Assembly (NCBI GenBank): GCA_963575745.1
Contig: CAUYUJ010010446.1
Location: 543,501 to 607,500 of the forward strand
DNA from: Prorocentrum cordatum
Taxonomy: Eukaryota; Sar; Dinophyceae; Prorocentrales; Prorocentraceae
Direction: 5' to 3'
Length of the DNA stretch: 64,000 bases
Below, piece after piece: positions 43,890 through 55,375 of the stretch. Within the stretch, counting starts at the first letter, position 1. Every line of letters begins with the position of its first letter. A program made the translations under genes and the position numbers. The notes below the pieces were generated by a model, which was not told the origin of the DNA, did no database searches, and saw only the letters and a program-made list of their open reading frames with translations.

Positions 43890-44229
43890 TGTTGACCCTT
43901 GCCCGGAACCCACCCTGACCCCCACCCTGCCTCCACCATGTTTGCCAACCCCTCTCCGCCAGACCACTGCTCGGGACCTCTGTTCTTGGGGCCCCCCACT
44001 CGAAGTTTCCTTGCCCAGAACCCACCCTGACCCCCACTCTGCCTCCATCACGTTTGCCATCCCCACCCCGCCAGACCACTCGTCGGGACCTCTGTTCTTG
44101 GGCCCCCCCACTCGACAATCCCTTGCCCCGAACCCACCCTGACCCCCATCCTGCCTCCACCACGTTCGCCATCCCCACCCCGCCAAACCACTCCTCGGGA
44201 CCTCTGTTCTTGGGGCCCCCCACTCGACA
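43890..44229. repeat. 111-bp satellite, left part (three units)
   Basis: The unit contains CACCCTGACCCCCACCCTGC, CCATCCCCACCCCGCCAGAC and CTCCTCGGGACCTCTGTTCT. Starts of the CCCCCACTCGA word are at 43996, 44108 and 44219, a period of 111-112. The array stops after CCACTCGACA and resumes at 47297, after element D. Confidence 0.9.
44220..44229. repeat. Putative target-site duplication, left copy
   Basis: CCACTCGACA is the last satellite sequence before element D. The same ten bases are the first satellite sequence after it, at 47297-47306. The satellite phase picks up with these bases duplicated, as expected for a staggered-cut insertion. Confidence 0.6.
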
Positions 44230-44244
44230 CCGCGGGGATCATAG

Positions 44245-45935
44245 CAGAACTACTCAATGCAGGCGGAGCAGTCCTTGAGCGACACTTATTACAGCTCTAC
44301 AATGACACTATCAGGCCAGACCAACCACCACCCGAACAGTGGAAAAAGACAATGATCACGGTCAGTATCAAGTCCAATGACCCCAAATTTCTGCAACATT
44401 GCAAACCGATTGCTATCATCCCGTTGCTGTATAAGCGAATGTCACGCCTCCTCTGCAACCGCTTGGAAGCCACATTTGATTCACAGCAGAGCACAGACCA
44501 GGCCGGCTTCATGAGAGGTTTCAGCACTGAAGACCACCTCTTCACCCCGACAATGCTGCACGAGAAATCACACGCATGGCAGCTACCCCTGTGGGGGGCA
44601 GCGATCGGCTTCAGAAAAGGCCTTCGAATGCGTAGACCACGAGGCGTTGTGGACGGCTCTACAACAGCAGCACAGACCAGACTCATACATTAACCTCTTG
44701 CGTCGTCTGTACCCCGACCAGACAGCCAATGTCAGAACCGACACCAGCAGCATAATTGTCTGCATTCAGCAAGGTGTGAACCAGGGCGACCCACTCAGCT
44801 CCTTCCTCTTCAATGCGCCTCTAGAGCATGTGCTCAGGCAGCTCAAACCCAACTGGCGTCGTAGAAATTGTGGCATCAAGCTTGGACTCGCCAAAGAGAC
44901 TAACATCACGAACCTATGCTTCGCATATGACATTGTCCTACACGCCCCGACCATACGACAACTCACTTGCTTGCTGCGGGACCTCAAGAAAGAGGCGTCC
45001 AACTGCGGATTTTCATTGCACCCCGATAAGACCAAGATGCTCACAAATATCAGCCGGACGAAAGGGAGAACAATGTCACACATAATTTTGGTCGGGGCGC
45101 CTATCGATATCTTACCTTCTGGCCAAAGCACGAAATACTTGGGAAGGAAACTGTCGTTCCACGAGTCCCACGCGATTGAGCTGCAGCACAGGATCGCGTG
45201 AAGATGGGTTAGATTCAACCAATGGCGACCAGAGCTCACAAACAAACGGTTTCAATTACACAGCATATTGAAGCTCTTCAGCGGCACGATTACACCGAGC
45301 GTTATGTGTGGATGCTCATTTTGGACCCGCACAAAAGATATGCTTGTCACGTTGCAGCGGGCGCAGCGAGAAATGCTGAGACTTGTCATCGGCACGCCGA
45401 GAACAAGGCGCGCAGCGGAACAGCAGACAGCCCATAAGCACCGACAGCAATAACGCAGACGCCACCACCGACCACATTGACACCAACGCCAGCCCCGACA
45501 GAAGCACCGAAAACGACATCGGGCCACGCAGCCAGAGCGACAGCAACAACGGCGACAACGACTTGGAATATTGGGTCAATTTCTACTACCGCCATGGCAT
45601 TGGCGAAACATGCAGGGGTCGAAGATTGGACAGATATCTATTGTAAGCGCAAGTGGTAATTTGCTGCTCGCGTCGCCAACCACGACCCCGACAGATGGAC
45701 ACGATTGAGCGTGAGCCGGGACCCAAGCTTGCACGACTCACGACCCGCTTGTCGCCGTTGCGGGAGGCAAAAGAAAACGTGGGATGACGACATCGCTTCC
45801 TTCCTACACTTGGAGACAGACGCAGTCAGCAACACGCAGTGGTGGGAACTCGGCCAACATCGACAATGGTGGGACAATCGAGGAGAACATGTCCTTCAAT
45901 TTATGCGTTCTTTTATCCACTCTGGCCATTATTCT
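44245..45935 (+). pseudogene. Element D reverse transcriptase and C-terminal region
   Basis: The frame starts with IIAELLNAGGAVLERHLL and then has WKKTMITVSIKSNDPK, KPIAIIPLLYKRMSRLLCNR and QAGFMRGFSTEDHL, the RT fingers of a LINE. A frameshift near 44620 splits motif A; the site reads AAIGFRK then KAFECVDHEALW, so the catalytic aspartate is glycine. Motif B is intact (GVNQGDPLSSFLFN). Motif C reads FAYD at 44920-44931, where FADD is expected. SLHPDKTKML and KYLGRKLSFH complete RT. After a stop near 45200 the region continues with LVTLQRAQREMLRLVIGTPR. It ends with AARVANHDPDRWTRLS and RRCGRQKKTWDDDIASFL, the family's C-terminal signature. Two of three catalytic aspartates are lost. Confidence 0.85.
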
Positions 45936-46019
45936 TGAGCACGCCTGCTCCTATTATTGTCCCTCCGATTCCTGCTCCGCTGCTACGCGCACAACTATTA
46001 CAACATTCGCTGACGATGC

Positions 46020-47210
46020 CAAAAACAATCCTCCCACCGCCGACGCTCAACCTCCACCTTTCGACCTCGACCTCCAATATTGCACCTCCAACTGATGACC
46101 TCCAACTCAGCCGCCAGCCCCACCTGATCGGCGTCCGGCGCGCATCACCAGTTGTTGACCTCCAACATCCCACCTCCAGCCTCGACCTCCACTTATCGGC
46201 TTCCAGTTTCACAGTTTCACCTGACCGACCTGCAGCTCCCAGCTGCCGACTCCCAGCGTGCAGCGGCAGCGCAAGACTTCAAACATGCAACTCCAGCTGT
46301 CGACCTTCACCCGTCGATCGACTTCAACCTCGCCGACAGGCATCCAGCTTACAGCTTCCGACCCCCAGCGAGCACCACCAAGTGTCGACCTCCAACCTTC
46401 CACATCCAATTTGTGACTTTCGCCCATCGACCCCCAGAGCCACCTGCCCGACTTCCAGCCTCAAACTTTCGACTCTCACCGTGCACAACCAGCTGTCGAC
46501 CTCCAACCTCCAACCTCCAGCTTTGGACCTCCACCTCATAAGCGCCAGCCTCACCTGACCGACTTCCAGCTTCCAGTTCTGACCTTCAGCGCACACCACC
46601 AGCCGTTGACCTCCAATATCCCGCCCCCAACTTTCGACCACCTCATATTGGCCACCAGCTTCACTTTGGACGCCCGAAATGGGTACGGAAAACATGGGTA
46701 CAATGCCCAACAACAAGTGATATCCCAAACCAACAGCAGCCGCTGTTGGGCAGGCGGCCTTCTGTCTCAAAAGGACACAGGCCGCGGCGGCGCGGACAGC
46801 GAGTCCAGTTCAAAATGAACAGAAATTGTTGTTGGGCATTGTGCTCATTCTTTCCGTACCCATGTCGGTCGTCCCGATTCACCACACCGACCTCCAATCC
46901 AACCTCCCGGCCCCGGGAGTGCACCCAATCGTCGGCCGCCAGTCTTTCACATACAGCTTTTGACATCCACCCCATGCCAACAAACCACCTGTCTCACCTG
47001 ACCGACCTCCAGCGTGCACATGTGCAATTGACCTCCGACCTTCCACCTCCAGCTGTCGACTCCGCCTCACATTCGGCAGCCCCACCCGACTGACCCGACC
47101 GACGCGCCCCACGACCTGTCGGCCTCCAACATCCGACCTTCAGCTTTCGACATCCACCTCTCGACTTCCATCCACACTCACGCCCGACGCTCACTTCCCC
47201 ATTTCCTCGA
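46020..47210. repeat. GACCTCCA-type minisatellite
   Basis: Short words such as CGACCTCCAACCT, CCACCTCCAGC and TTTCGACCTCCAC recur every 10-25 bases without a fixed period. All six frames are largely open, so the 239-codon frame at 45839-46558 is not taken as a gene. Confidence 0.8.
46681..46861. repeat. Imperfect ~35-50 bp inverted repeat with 111-base centre
   Basis: The left arm 46681-46715 (GGGTACGGAAAACATGGG...) and right arm 46827-46861 (...TTCTTTCCGTACCC) are complementary at 31 of 35 positions, and weaker complementarity extends outward about 15 bases. It interrupts the CCTCCA minisatellite. This could be a fold-back element or MITE remnant. No flanking duplication was identified. Confidence 0.7.
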
Positions 47211-47296
47211 CTACTGAAGGCTCCGGCCCCACCGCGCTGCCCTCCCAGGGCCGGTCCCTCCGGACCGACATCGCGCGGTCGCCTCGCCTCACATCG

Positions 47297-47306
47297 CCAC
47301 TCGACA
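47297..47306. repeat. Putative target-site duplication, right copy
   Basis: CCACTCGACA is identical to 44220-44229 and marks the point where satellite sequence resumes after element D. Confidence 0.6.
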
Positions 47307-49650
47307 ATACTTTGCCTGGACCCCCCCCTTGACCCCCACTGTACGTCCACCGCGTTTGCCATCCCCACCCCGCCAGACCACTCCTCGGGACCTCAGTTTT
47401 TGGGCCCCCCACTCGGCAATTCCTTGTCCAGAACCCACCCTGACCCCCACCCTGCCTCCACAACGTTTGCTATCTCCACCCCACTCCTCGGGACCTCTGT
47501 TCTTGGGGCCCCCAACTCGGCAATTTCTTGCTCAGAACCCGCCCTTACCCCCACCCTGCCGCCACCACGTTTGCCATCCCCACCCCGCCAGACCACTCCT
47601 CCAGACCTCTGTTCTTGGGACCCCCCACTCGACAATTCCGTTCCCGGCACCCATCCTGACCCCCACCCACTAGGCTTGCCATCCCCACCCCGCCAGACCG
47701 CTCCTCGGGACCTTTGTTCCTGGCCCCCCCCACTCGACAATTCTTTGCCCGGCACCCACCCCGACCCGCACCCTGCTTCCACCACGCTTCCCATCCCCAC
47801 CCTGCCAGACCGCTCCTCGCGACCTTTCTTCTTGGGGCCGAATCCCGCTCGACAATTCCTTGCCCGGCACCCGCGTTGACCCCCACCCTGCCTCCACCAC
47901 GCTTGCCATCCCCACCCCGCCAGACCACTCCTCCAAACCTGTTCTTGGGGCCCCCCACTTGACAATTCCGTTCCCGGCACCCATCCTGACCCCCACCCAC
48001 TAGGCTTGCCATCCCCACCCCGCCAGACCACTCCTCGGGACCTTTGTTCCTGGCCCCCCCCCACTCGACAATTCTTTGCCCGGCACCCACCCTGACCCCG
48101 ACCCTGCCTCCACCACGTTTGCCATCCCCACCCCGCCAGACCACGCTTCTTGGGGCCCCCCACTCGACAATTCCTTGTCCAGAGCCCACCCTGACCCCCA
48201 CTCCACGAAGTTTCCCATCCTCACCCCGCCAGACCGCTCCTCGGGACCTCTGTTCTTGGAGCCCCCCACTCGGCAATTCCATGCCCAGAACCCACCCTGA
48301 CCCCCACCTTGCCTCCACCACGTTTGCCATCTCCACCCCGCCAGACCACTCCTCGGGACCTCTGTTCTTGGGGCCCCCCCCACTCGACAATTCTTTGCCC
48401 AGCACCCACGTTGACCCCCACCCTGCCTCCACCACGCTTGCCATCCCCACCCCGCCAGACCACTGCTCGGCACCTCCGTTCTTGGGGCCCCCCCCACTCG
48501 ACAATTCCTTGCCTGGAACCCACCCTGACCCACACCCTTCCTCCACCACGTTTGCCATCCCCACCCCGCCAGACCGCTCCTCGGGACCTCTGTTCTTGGG
48601 CCCCCCCACACGACAATTCCTTGCCCGGCACCCACCCTGACCCCCACCCTGCTTCCACCACGTTTGCCGTCCCCACCCCGCCAGACCACTCCTCGGGACC
48701 TCTGTTCTTGAGGCCCCCCACTTGACAATTCCATGCCCAGGAACCCACCCTGACCCGCACCCTGCCTCCACCACGCTTCCCGTCCCCACCCCGCCAGACC
48801 ACTCCTCGGGACCTCTGTTCTTGGGGCCCCCCCCCGCTAGACAATTCTTTGCCCCACCCACCCTGACCCCCCCACCCTGCTTCCACCACGCTTCACATCC
48901 CCACCCTGCCAGACCGCTCCTCGCGACCTTTCTTCTTGGGGCCGAATCCCGCTCGACAATTCCTTGCCTGGCACCCGCGTTGACCCCCACCCTGCCTCCA
49001 CCACGCTTGCCATCCCCACTCCGCCAGACCACTCCTCCAAACCTGTTCTTGGGGCCCCCCACTTGACAATTCCGCTCCCGGCACCCATCCTGACCCCCAC
49101 CCTGCCTCCACTATAGTGTTTGCCATCCCCACCCCGCCAGACCACTCCTCGGTACCTTTGTTCCTGGGGCCCCCCACTTGACAATGACATGCCCGGAACC
49201 CACCCTGACCCCGACCCTGCCTCCACCACGTTTGCCATCCCCACCCCGCCACACCACTGCTCGGCACATCTGTTCTTGGGGCACCCCACTCGACAATTCC
49301 TTGCCCGGCACCCACCCTGACCCCCACCCTGCGTCCACCACCTTTGCCATCCCGACCCCGCCAGACCACTCCTCGGGACCTCTGCTCTTAGGACCCCCCA
49401 CTCGACAACTCCTCGCCTGGAACCCACCCTGACCCCCACCCTGCCTCCACCACGCTTCCCATCCCCACCCCGCCAGACCACTGCTCGGCACCTCTGTCCT
49501 TGGGGCCCCCCGCTCGACAATTCCTTGCCCAGAACCTGCCCTGACCCCCACCCTGCCGCCACCACGCTTGCCATCCCCACCCCGCCAGACCACTCCTCCA
49601 AACCTGTTCTTGGTGACCCCCATTCGACAGATCCTTGCCCAGAACCCCTC
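47297..49650. repeat. 111-bp satellite, right part (~21 units)
   Basis: This has the same unit as 43890-44229, with periods of about 87 to 118 and many substitutions and indels. Because the unit avoids stop codons in every minus frame, minus-strand frames run up to 505 codons (47545-49062) as Gly/Trp/Arg-rich repeats (GGPKNRGPEEWSGGVGMA). Drifting period and frame show these are not selected proteins. Confidence 0.95.
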
Positions 49651-50616
49651 GCTCCGCACACAAGCGGCCCATCTCGGCCTGCATCCGAGCCCCTCTGCGC
49701 CCCTCGTGCGGCGCTGCTCGCTCCAGCCAAGACAGCCAGTCCGTGCGAGCTGCCGTCAATGCCACCGCGCTGCGTCCTGGGCCGCCCAATCTGTTGCCAA
49801 GCCAAGCGCAACCCGCGCGCGGTGCAGGCGTCAGCCCGCGGGCCCTCCTCCTCCTCCTCCTCAGCGGGCCCTCCTCCTCCTCCTCCTCCTCAGCGGGCTC
49901 CCCGACGCAGATCCCCGCGCGGAGGCGCTGCTTGTTCCGCGCGCCCTCCAGCGACGCCCGCCGCTGATCGGCGTGCTCAGCGCGGCGCTCCTGGACGACG
50001 CGCTCAAAATGCAGGCCCCATTCCCCCCCCCCCGTCCCCGCTGTGGCAGTGACACCTGGCACATGATACATCGATCAGAAAGGCCCGCCTGACCTCGAGC
50101 TCTCTGACCTTGACCTCTCAGACTTCGAGGTCCCAGACTTCGAGCTCGACTTCCAACTCTCAAACTTCAGGACTGTCAAAGAGCGAATCCTCCTAACTTC
50201 GCGCCTCCGCCCATTGGCCAGGTTGCCCTGGGGGCAGCGTTGCGGACGTGCGCCGCGGCCCTCGAGGCGCAGTTATCATCGCGCCCGGCCGGGTGACCCG
50301 GGGGCCGCGGGCGGGCGGGTGGACGGGGAAGGGGAGGATCGAGGGGCGGACAGGGGACGGGCGCGGCGGCAAGCGGCTGTCGCTGCTAGCTCTGCTGGGC
50401 CAGAGAGGCCCACCAGAGACACGAGACCCAAAGACCCCGAGACTTCCCTGAGATACGAGACCCAACGAACCAAAGGCCCCCAAGACACCCAGGACCCAAA
50501 GCCGAGACCTCAGGACTCCAAGACGGCCTCACCGGGCCGCGAGGGCCTGCCATAATCGACGCGATGACCGGTGATTGATTGGTGATGGCCCGATTATGCT
50601 GATTGGATGTATTTCC
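49651..50616. other. No gene recognised; short CTC tracts
   Basis: CTC microsatellites lie at 49846-49862 and 49870-49890. At 50090-50170 a loose GACTTCGAGNTC repeat of about 10-14 bases occurs. Overlapping frames of up to 175 residues show no known domain. Confidence 0.4.
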
Positions 50617-52440
50617 CCAAACAGCTTGCTGAACGGGGTGCTTTTGTGATAAAGGCTAACTCCGGCCGAGGGAAAGGGGAGCAGAGACATCCTCACACAA
50701 ATTTGATGGTCCGGGCCGTTTCGCCTGAGACATCCTCACAACTCTCGTTTCAGAGTTGGCCGGGATTGGCCGTTTCGCCTGAGACATCCTCGAAAAATTG
50801 CGCTCCGGGACGCCGCGCGAGAGGTGGTCCGGGCCGTTTCGCTTGAGACATTCTCGAAACTTTGAGCCCCGAGGTGCCATGTGAGAGGTGGTCCGGGCCG
50901 TTTCGCCTGAGATATCCTCGAAACTCTGAGCTCTGAGATGCCTTGCGGAGGTGGTCCGGCCCGTTTAGCCTGAGACATCCTCGCAACTCTGAGCTCTGAG
51001 ATGCCGCGCGAGAGGTGGTCCGGCCAGTTTCGCCTGAGACATCCTCGAGCTTCTGAGCTCTGAGATGCCCTGCGCGAGGTGGTCCGGCCCGTCTCGCCTG
51101 AGACATCCTCGCAACTCTGAGCTCTGAGATGCCGTGCGCAAGGTGGTCTGGCCTGTTTCGCACAAGACATTCTCGCAACTCTGAGCTCCCAGATGCCGCG
51201 CAAGAGGTGGTCCAGCCTGTGGGCCCAGAAAACCACATGTTACATATCCTCCCTGGGACCCTGGGAGCCCGCTTGAGACATCCTCGAATTTCTGAGCTCT
51301 GAGATGCCCTGCGCAAGGTGGTCCGGCCCGTCTCGCCTGAGACATCCTCGCAACTCTGAGCTCTGAGATGCCGTGCGCAAGGTGGTCCGGCCTGTTTCGA
51401 ACAAGACATTCTCGCAACTCTGAGCTCCCAGATGCCGCGCAAGTGGTCCAGCCTGTGGGCCCAGAAGACCACATGTTACATATCCCCCCTGGGACCCTAG
51501 GAGCCCCAGAAGGCCCCAGAGAGCTCCAGGAGGCCGCAGGACGCCCAGGACAGGCCCCAGAGGTCCCCATGAGATTCCCAGGAGGCTCCCAGGAGGCCCC
51601 AGGAGGCCCCCTATCAGAACGTGTCAAGTCAATACACATCTGGTGTCGATTCGTTGATTTTTCCTGCTCTTGTGTCCCCCCTCCATTTTGAGGGGCCCAA
51701 GCGGCCACAGGTTAGATATCCCCCCCTGAGAGCCCCAAGAGGCTTCAGAAAGCCCCAGGTGGGGCCCAGGAGGCCACATGAGGCCCAGGAGGAAGCCCCA
51801 GGAGGTCCCCAGGAGGCCCCAGGAGGCACCAGGAGGCCCCCGCAACTCGGAGCTCTGAGACGCCGCGCTCGAGGTGATCCGGCCCGTTTCGCCTGAGACT
51901 TCCTTGCAGCACGTTTCGCCCGAGGCATCGTCGCAACTCTGGGCTCCGAGATGCCGTGCGCGAGGTGGTCCAGCCCGTTACGCTGGAGACATCCTCGCAA
52001 CTTTGGGCTCCGAGATGCCGTTCGGGATGAAGAGGAGGTAGATGAGGAGGAGGGCGAGGAGGAGAAGGAGGAGGAGATGGAAGGGAAACGGAGGAGGCGG
52101 ATGATGTGCATGAGGGAGCAGGCAGGAGGAGGGGGAGGAGGAGGAGGAGGAGGAGGAGGGGGAGGAGGAGGAGGAGGAGGGAGAAGGAAGGGAGTTGCAG
52201 GAGAGGACCTAACGGGAAGCGAGTGCGACGTGGACTTGTCAGAACGTGTGCGAGAGATTGTCCGGCCCGTTTCGTTTGAGACATCGTTCCAATACTGAGC
52301 TCCAAGATGTCGCTCGCGAGGTGGTCCGGCCCGTTTCGATTGAGCCATCCTCGCGCAATGCGAGGCTCGAAGATGTTGCGCGCGAGATGGTCTGGCCCGT
52401 TCTGCCTGAGACGTTTCGTAGCACAGGGGCTCCAATCACA
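50617..52440. repeat. ~2.2 kb tandem segmental duplication, copy 1
   Basis: Landmarks in order are CCCCAAACAGCTTGCTGAAC at 50617, the 64-bp array, a CCCCAGGAGGC tract, GTCAAGTCAATACACATCTG at about 51623, ATGCCGTTCGGGATGAAGAG at 52014, a GGA tract, GAACGTGTGCGAGAG at 52242 and AATCACAACCT at 52433. The same landmarks recur in the same order at 52831-54545, offset by 2214 falling to about 2110, so small indels separate the copies. Confidence 0.9.
50700..51475. repeat. 64-bp minisatellite array 1
   Basis: The unit is GGTGGTCCGGCCCGTTTCGC followed by CTGAGACATCCTCGCAACTC, TGAGCTCTGAGATGCCG and CGCGAGA; about 12 copies are present. Because 64 is not a multiple of three, one minus frame passes through three phases (SGETGRTTS, LRRNGPDHL, SQAKRAGPP), giving open frames up to 240 codons with no gene behind them. 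Confidence 0.95.
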
Positions 52441-52830
52441 ACCTCTCTCATTCCTTCTCCCCTCCTCCCGCCTCCCGCTGCTGCGCCTCTGCCTCCGCCT
52501 GCCCGTCCCCGCCGTCGTCGTTTCTGCCGCCTCAGCATCCGTCATGCGCGCACTGCCTTCCGCCCTCCCCAGACATCCAACGTCACGATTTTTCTTTTGA
52601 GACGTGCGCCGCGTACCTCTCGATATCATCCCCGGGGGAACCATCACGACATGCCCCCCCGCTTCCGCGCCCTCCCCCGCTTCCTCTCAAAGTTGTTTCT
52701 GAGTTCTCAGCATGGCGGTGGAGCCTCTCACAGTGCCGACCCGACAGCTTACTCGTCGACCAGGTGCGACCTGGGACATCCTCGCAACTCTGGGCTCCGA
52801 GACAGGGTTTCCCAAACATGATTTTTCTTC
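52441..52830. other. Spacer between the two 2.2 kb copies
   Basis: This is unique sequence, starting CT-rich, with no matching segment after copy 2 beyond its first few tens of bases. Frames of 70-190 residues overlap; no gene is recognised. Confidence 0.45.
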
Positions 52831-54545
52831 CCCAAACAGCTTGCTGAACGGGGTGCTGTTGTGATAAAAGCTAACTCCGGCCGAGGGAAAGGGGAGCAGA
52901 GACATCCTCACACAAATTTGATGGTCCGGGCCGTTTCGCTTGAGACATCCTCACAACTCTCGTTTCTGAGTTGGCCGGGATTGGCCGTTTCGCTTGAGAC
53001 ACCCACGAAAAGTTGCGCTCAAAGACGCCGCGCGAGAGGTGGTCCGGGCCGTTTCGCTTGAGACATCCTCGAAACTCTGAACCCCGAGGTGCCGTGCGAG
53101 AGGTGGTCCGGCCCGTTTCGCCTGAGACATCCTCGAAACTCGGGGCTCCGAGATGACGCTTGCGAGGTGGTCCGGCCCGTTTCGATTGAGACATCCTCGC
53201 AACTCTGGGCTCCGAGATGCCGCGCGAGAGGTGGTCCGGCCCGTCTCGCCTGAGACATCCTCCAACCTCTGAGCTCCCAGATGCCGCGCGAGAGGTGGTC
53301 CGACCCGTATCGCTTGAGACATCCTCCAAACTCTGAGCTCTGAGATGCCGTGCGCGAGGTGGCCCGGCGCGTTTCGCCTGAGACATCCTCGAAACTCTGA
53401 GCTCTGAGATGCCTTGCGCGAGGTGGTCCGGCCCGTTTAGCCTGAGACATCCTCGAAACTCTGACCTCGGAGATGCCCTGCGCGAGGTGGTCCGGCCCGT
53501 CTCGCCTGATACATCCTCGCAACTCTCAGCTCTGCCGTGCGCAAGGTGGTCCGGCCCGTTTCGCACAAGACATTCTCGCAACTCTGAGCTCCCAGATGCC
53601 GCGCAAGAGGTGGTCCAGCCTGTGGGCCCAGAAGACCGCACGTTACATATCCCCCCTGGGACCCTAGGAGCCCCAGAAGGCTACAGAGAGCTTCACGAGG
53701 CCGCAGGACGCCCAGGACAGGCCCCAGGGGTCCCCAGGGGTCCCCAGGAGATTCCCAGGAGGCTCCCAGGAGGCCCCAGGAGGCCCCCTATCAGAACGTG
53801 TCAAGTTAATACACATCTGGTGTCGATTCGTTGATTTGTCCTGCTCTCGTGGCCCCCGCCCTATTTTGGTGGGCCCAGACGGCCACATGTTAGATATCCC
53901 CCCCTGGGAGCCCCAAGAGGCTTCAGAAAGCCCCAGGTGGGGCCCAGGAGGCCACAGGAGGCCCAGGAGGAAGCCCCAGGAGGTCCCCAGGAGGCCCCAG
54001 GAGGCCCCCGCAATTCGGAGCTCTGCGACGCCGCGCTCGAGGTGGTCCGGCCCGTTTCGCCTGAGACTTCCTCGCAGCACGTTTCGCCCGAGACATCGTC
54101 GCAACTCTGGGGTCCGAGATGCCGTGAGCGAGGTGGTCCAGCCCGTTACGCTGGAGACATCCTCGCAACTTTGGGCTCCGAGATGCCGTTCGGGATGAAG
54201 AGGAGGTGGATGAGGAGGAGGGCGAGGAGGAGAAGGAGGAGGAGATGGAAGGGAGAAGGAGGAGGAGGAGGATGATGTGGATGAGGGAGCAGGCAGGAGG
54301 AGGAAGGAGGAGGAGGGAGAAGGAAGGGAATTGCAGGAGAGGACCTAATGGGAAGCGAGTGTGACGTGGACTTGTCAGAACGTGTGCGAGAGGTTGTCCG
54401 GCCCGTTTCGTTTGAGACATCGTTCCAATACTGAACTCCAGGATGCTCGCGAGGTGGTTTGGCCCGTTTCGCTTGAGCCATCCTCACAATGCGAAGCTCG
54501 AAGATGTTGCGCGCGAGATGGTCTGGCCCGTTCTGCCTCTAATCA
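52831..54545. repeat. ~2.2 kb tandem segmental duplication, copy 2
   Basis: This is the second copy of the 50617-52440 block. Identity by eye is about 90% in unique parts such as 53800-53905, and lower where the minisatellite and GGA tract changed length. Confidence 0.9.
52905..53640. repeat. 64-bp minisatellite array 2
   Basis: GGTCCG starts lie at 53041, 53105, 53168, 53233, 53297, 53360 (GGCCCG), 53424 and 53489, so the period is 63 to 65. Array 1 has the same unit. Minus frames up to 256 codons are repeat shadows. Confidence 0.95.
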
Positions 54546-55375
54546 CAACCTTTCTCATTCCTTCTCCCGCCTCCCTCTCTTCCCGCTTCCCACCCGGCTC
54601 CTCTTCCCTCCTCCCTCATCCCGCCTCCCGCCTCCCGCTGCTGCGCCTCTGGCCGCACTGAACGGGCACGCAATCGACCTTGGAAACCGAAGTGGGTTTC
54701 AATATCCTGTTTGGGGATACTGCACTCCGGCTATAATTTGGGGACCGTCATGGCGCGCGCCCTCGGATCAACGCATCATGCCTGCCATACTATAGGCTAA
54801 TGTGTTCAATTTATGTCAAACAAAACGCCCTGCATGAAACAAACGCGCGGCCTCCTGCACGAGGCCGACCGCTGACTGGAATTAAACGTCACCGATTTCA
54901 ACACACGTGTTGGGAGAAGCTGGGGCATGGAGGCACGTCGCCACTGAGCCGCGGAACAGACGAACGTCATTGACGAGGGGGCGTGCGTTCCGATCACAAC
55001 AACCGCGCAGCGCTATGCATGCCACAGGCGCGCGAAATTCCCAAGTGCCCCCAGTTGAGCCCCAGCGAGGACGGCAAAACAGATCGGCAACTCACGCGCG
55101 TCGCGCTCGCCATTCGGCGGCTCGCGCGCGAATTAAGATTGAAGCCTTGCGAAGACGCGAGAAACTCAGCAGCTCCCAGCTGAATGCAAGAGGCGCGCAA
55201 GCTCGCGCAAACAGCGCACAGGAGATTCGCCGCGCATGAGGAGGCAAGCTCGCAAGCTCGCACAGACAGCGCACGGGCGACGCGCTGCTTCTGAGCAGGA
55301 GCTCCTCACGCCCCCTCCCCACCCCCCCCTCTCCTCTCCCGCCTCAAATTCCTCGCCCCCCCCCTTATCCGCTGC
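54546..55375. other. No gene recognised
   Basis: After a CT-rich start, 54660-54960 is unique and less GC-rich. 55000-55300 has GCGCGCGAATT-type words recalling the CG-rich family, and a GAGGCAAGCTCGCAAGCTCGCACAG local duplication near 55195-55265. Confidence 0.4.

Larger units (their letters stand above)
44230..47296 (+). mobile_element. Element D: 5'-truncated LINE inserted in the 111-bp satellite
   Basis: The 3067-base insert splits a satellite array. It begins mid-RT, carries the RT and C-terminal region of a LINE on plus (44245-45935), then a CCTCCA-rich minisatellite and an inverted-repeat block, and ends at 47296 with no poly(A). The 10-base duplication at its borders and the 5' truncation fit target-primed reverse transcription. 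Whether the minisatellite part belongs to the element's 3' UTR or arrived separately is not clear. Confidence 0.65.

Noticed and set aside
47545-49062. 505-codon Gly/Trp/Arg-rich minus frame
   Set aside because: It is the translation of the 111-bp satellite; neighbouring frames are equally open and the period is not kept to multiples of three.
52871-53641. 256-codon minus frame with repeated ETGRTTS/NGPDHL motifs
   Set aside because: A 64-bp minisatellite read through three phases produces it; no conserved start or end.
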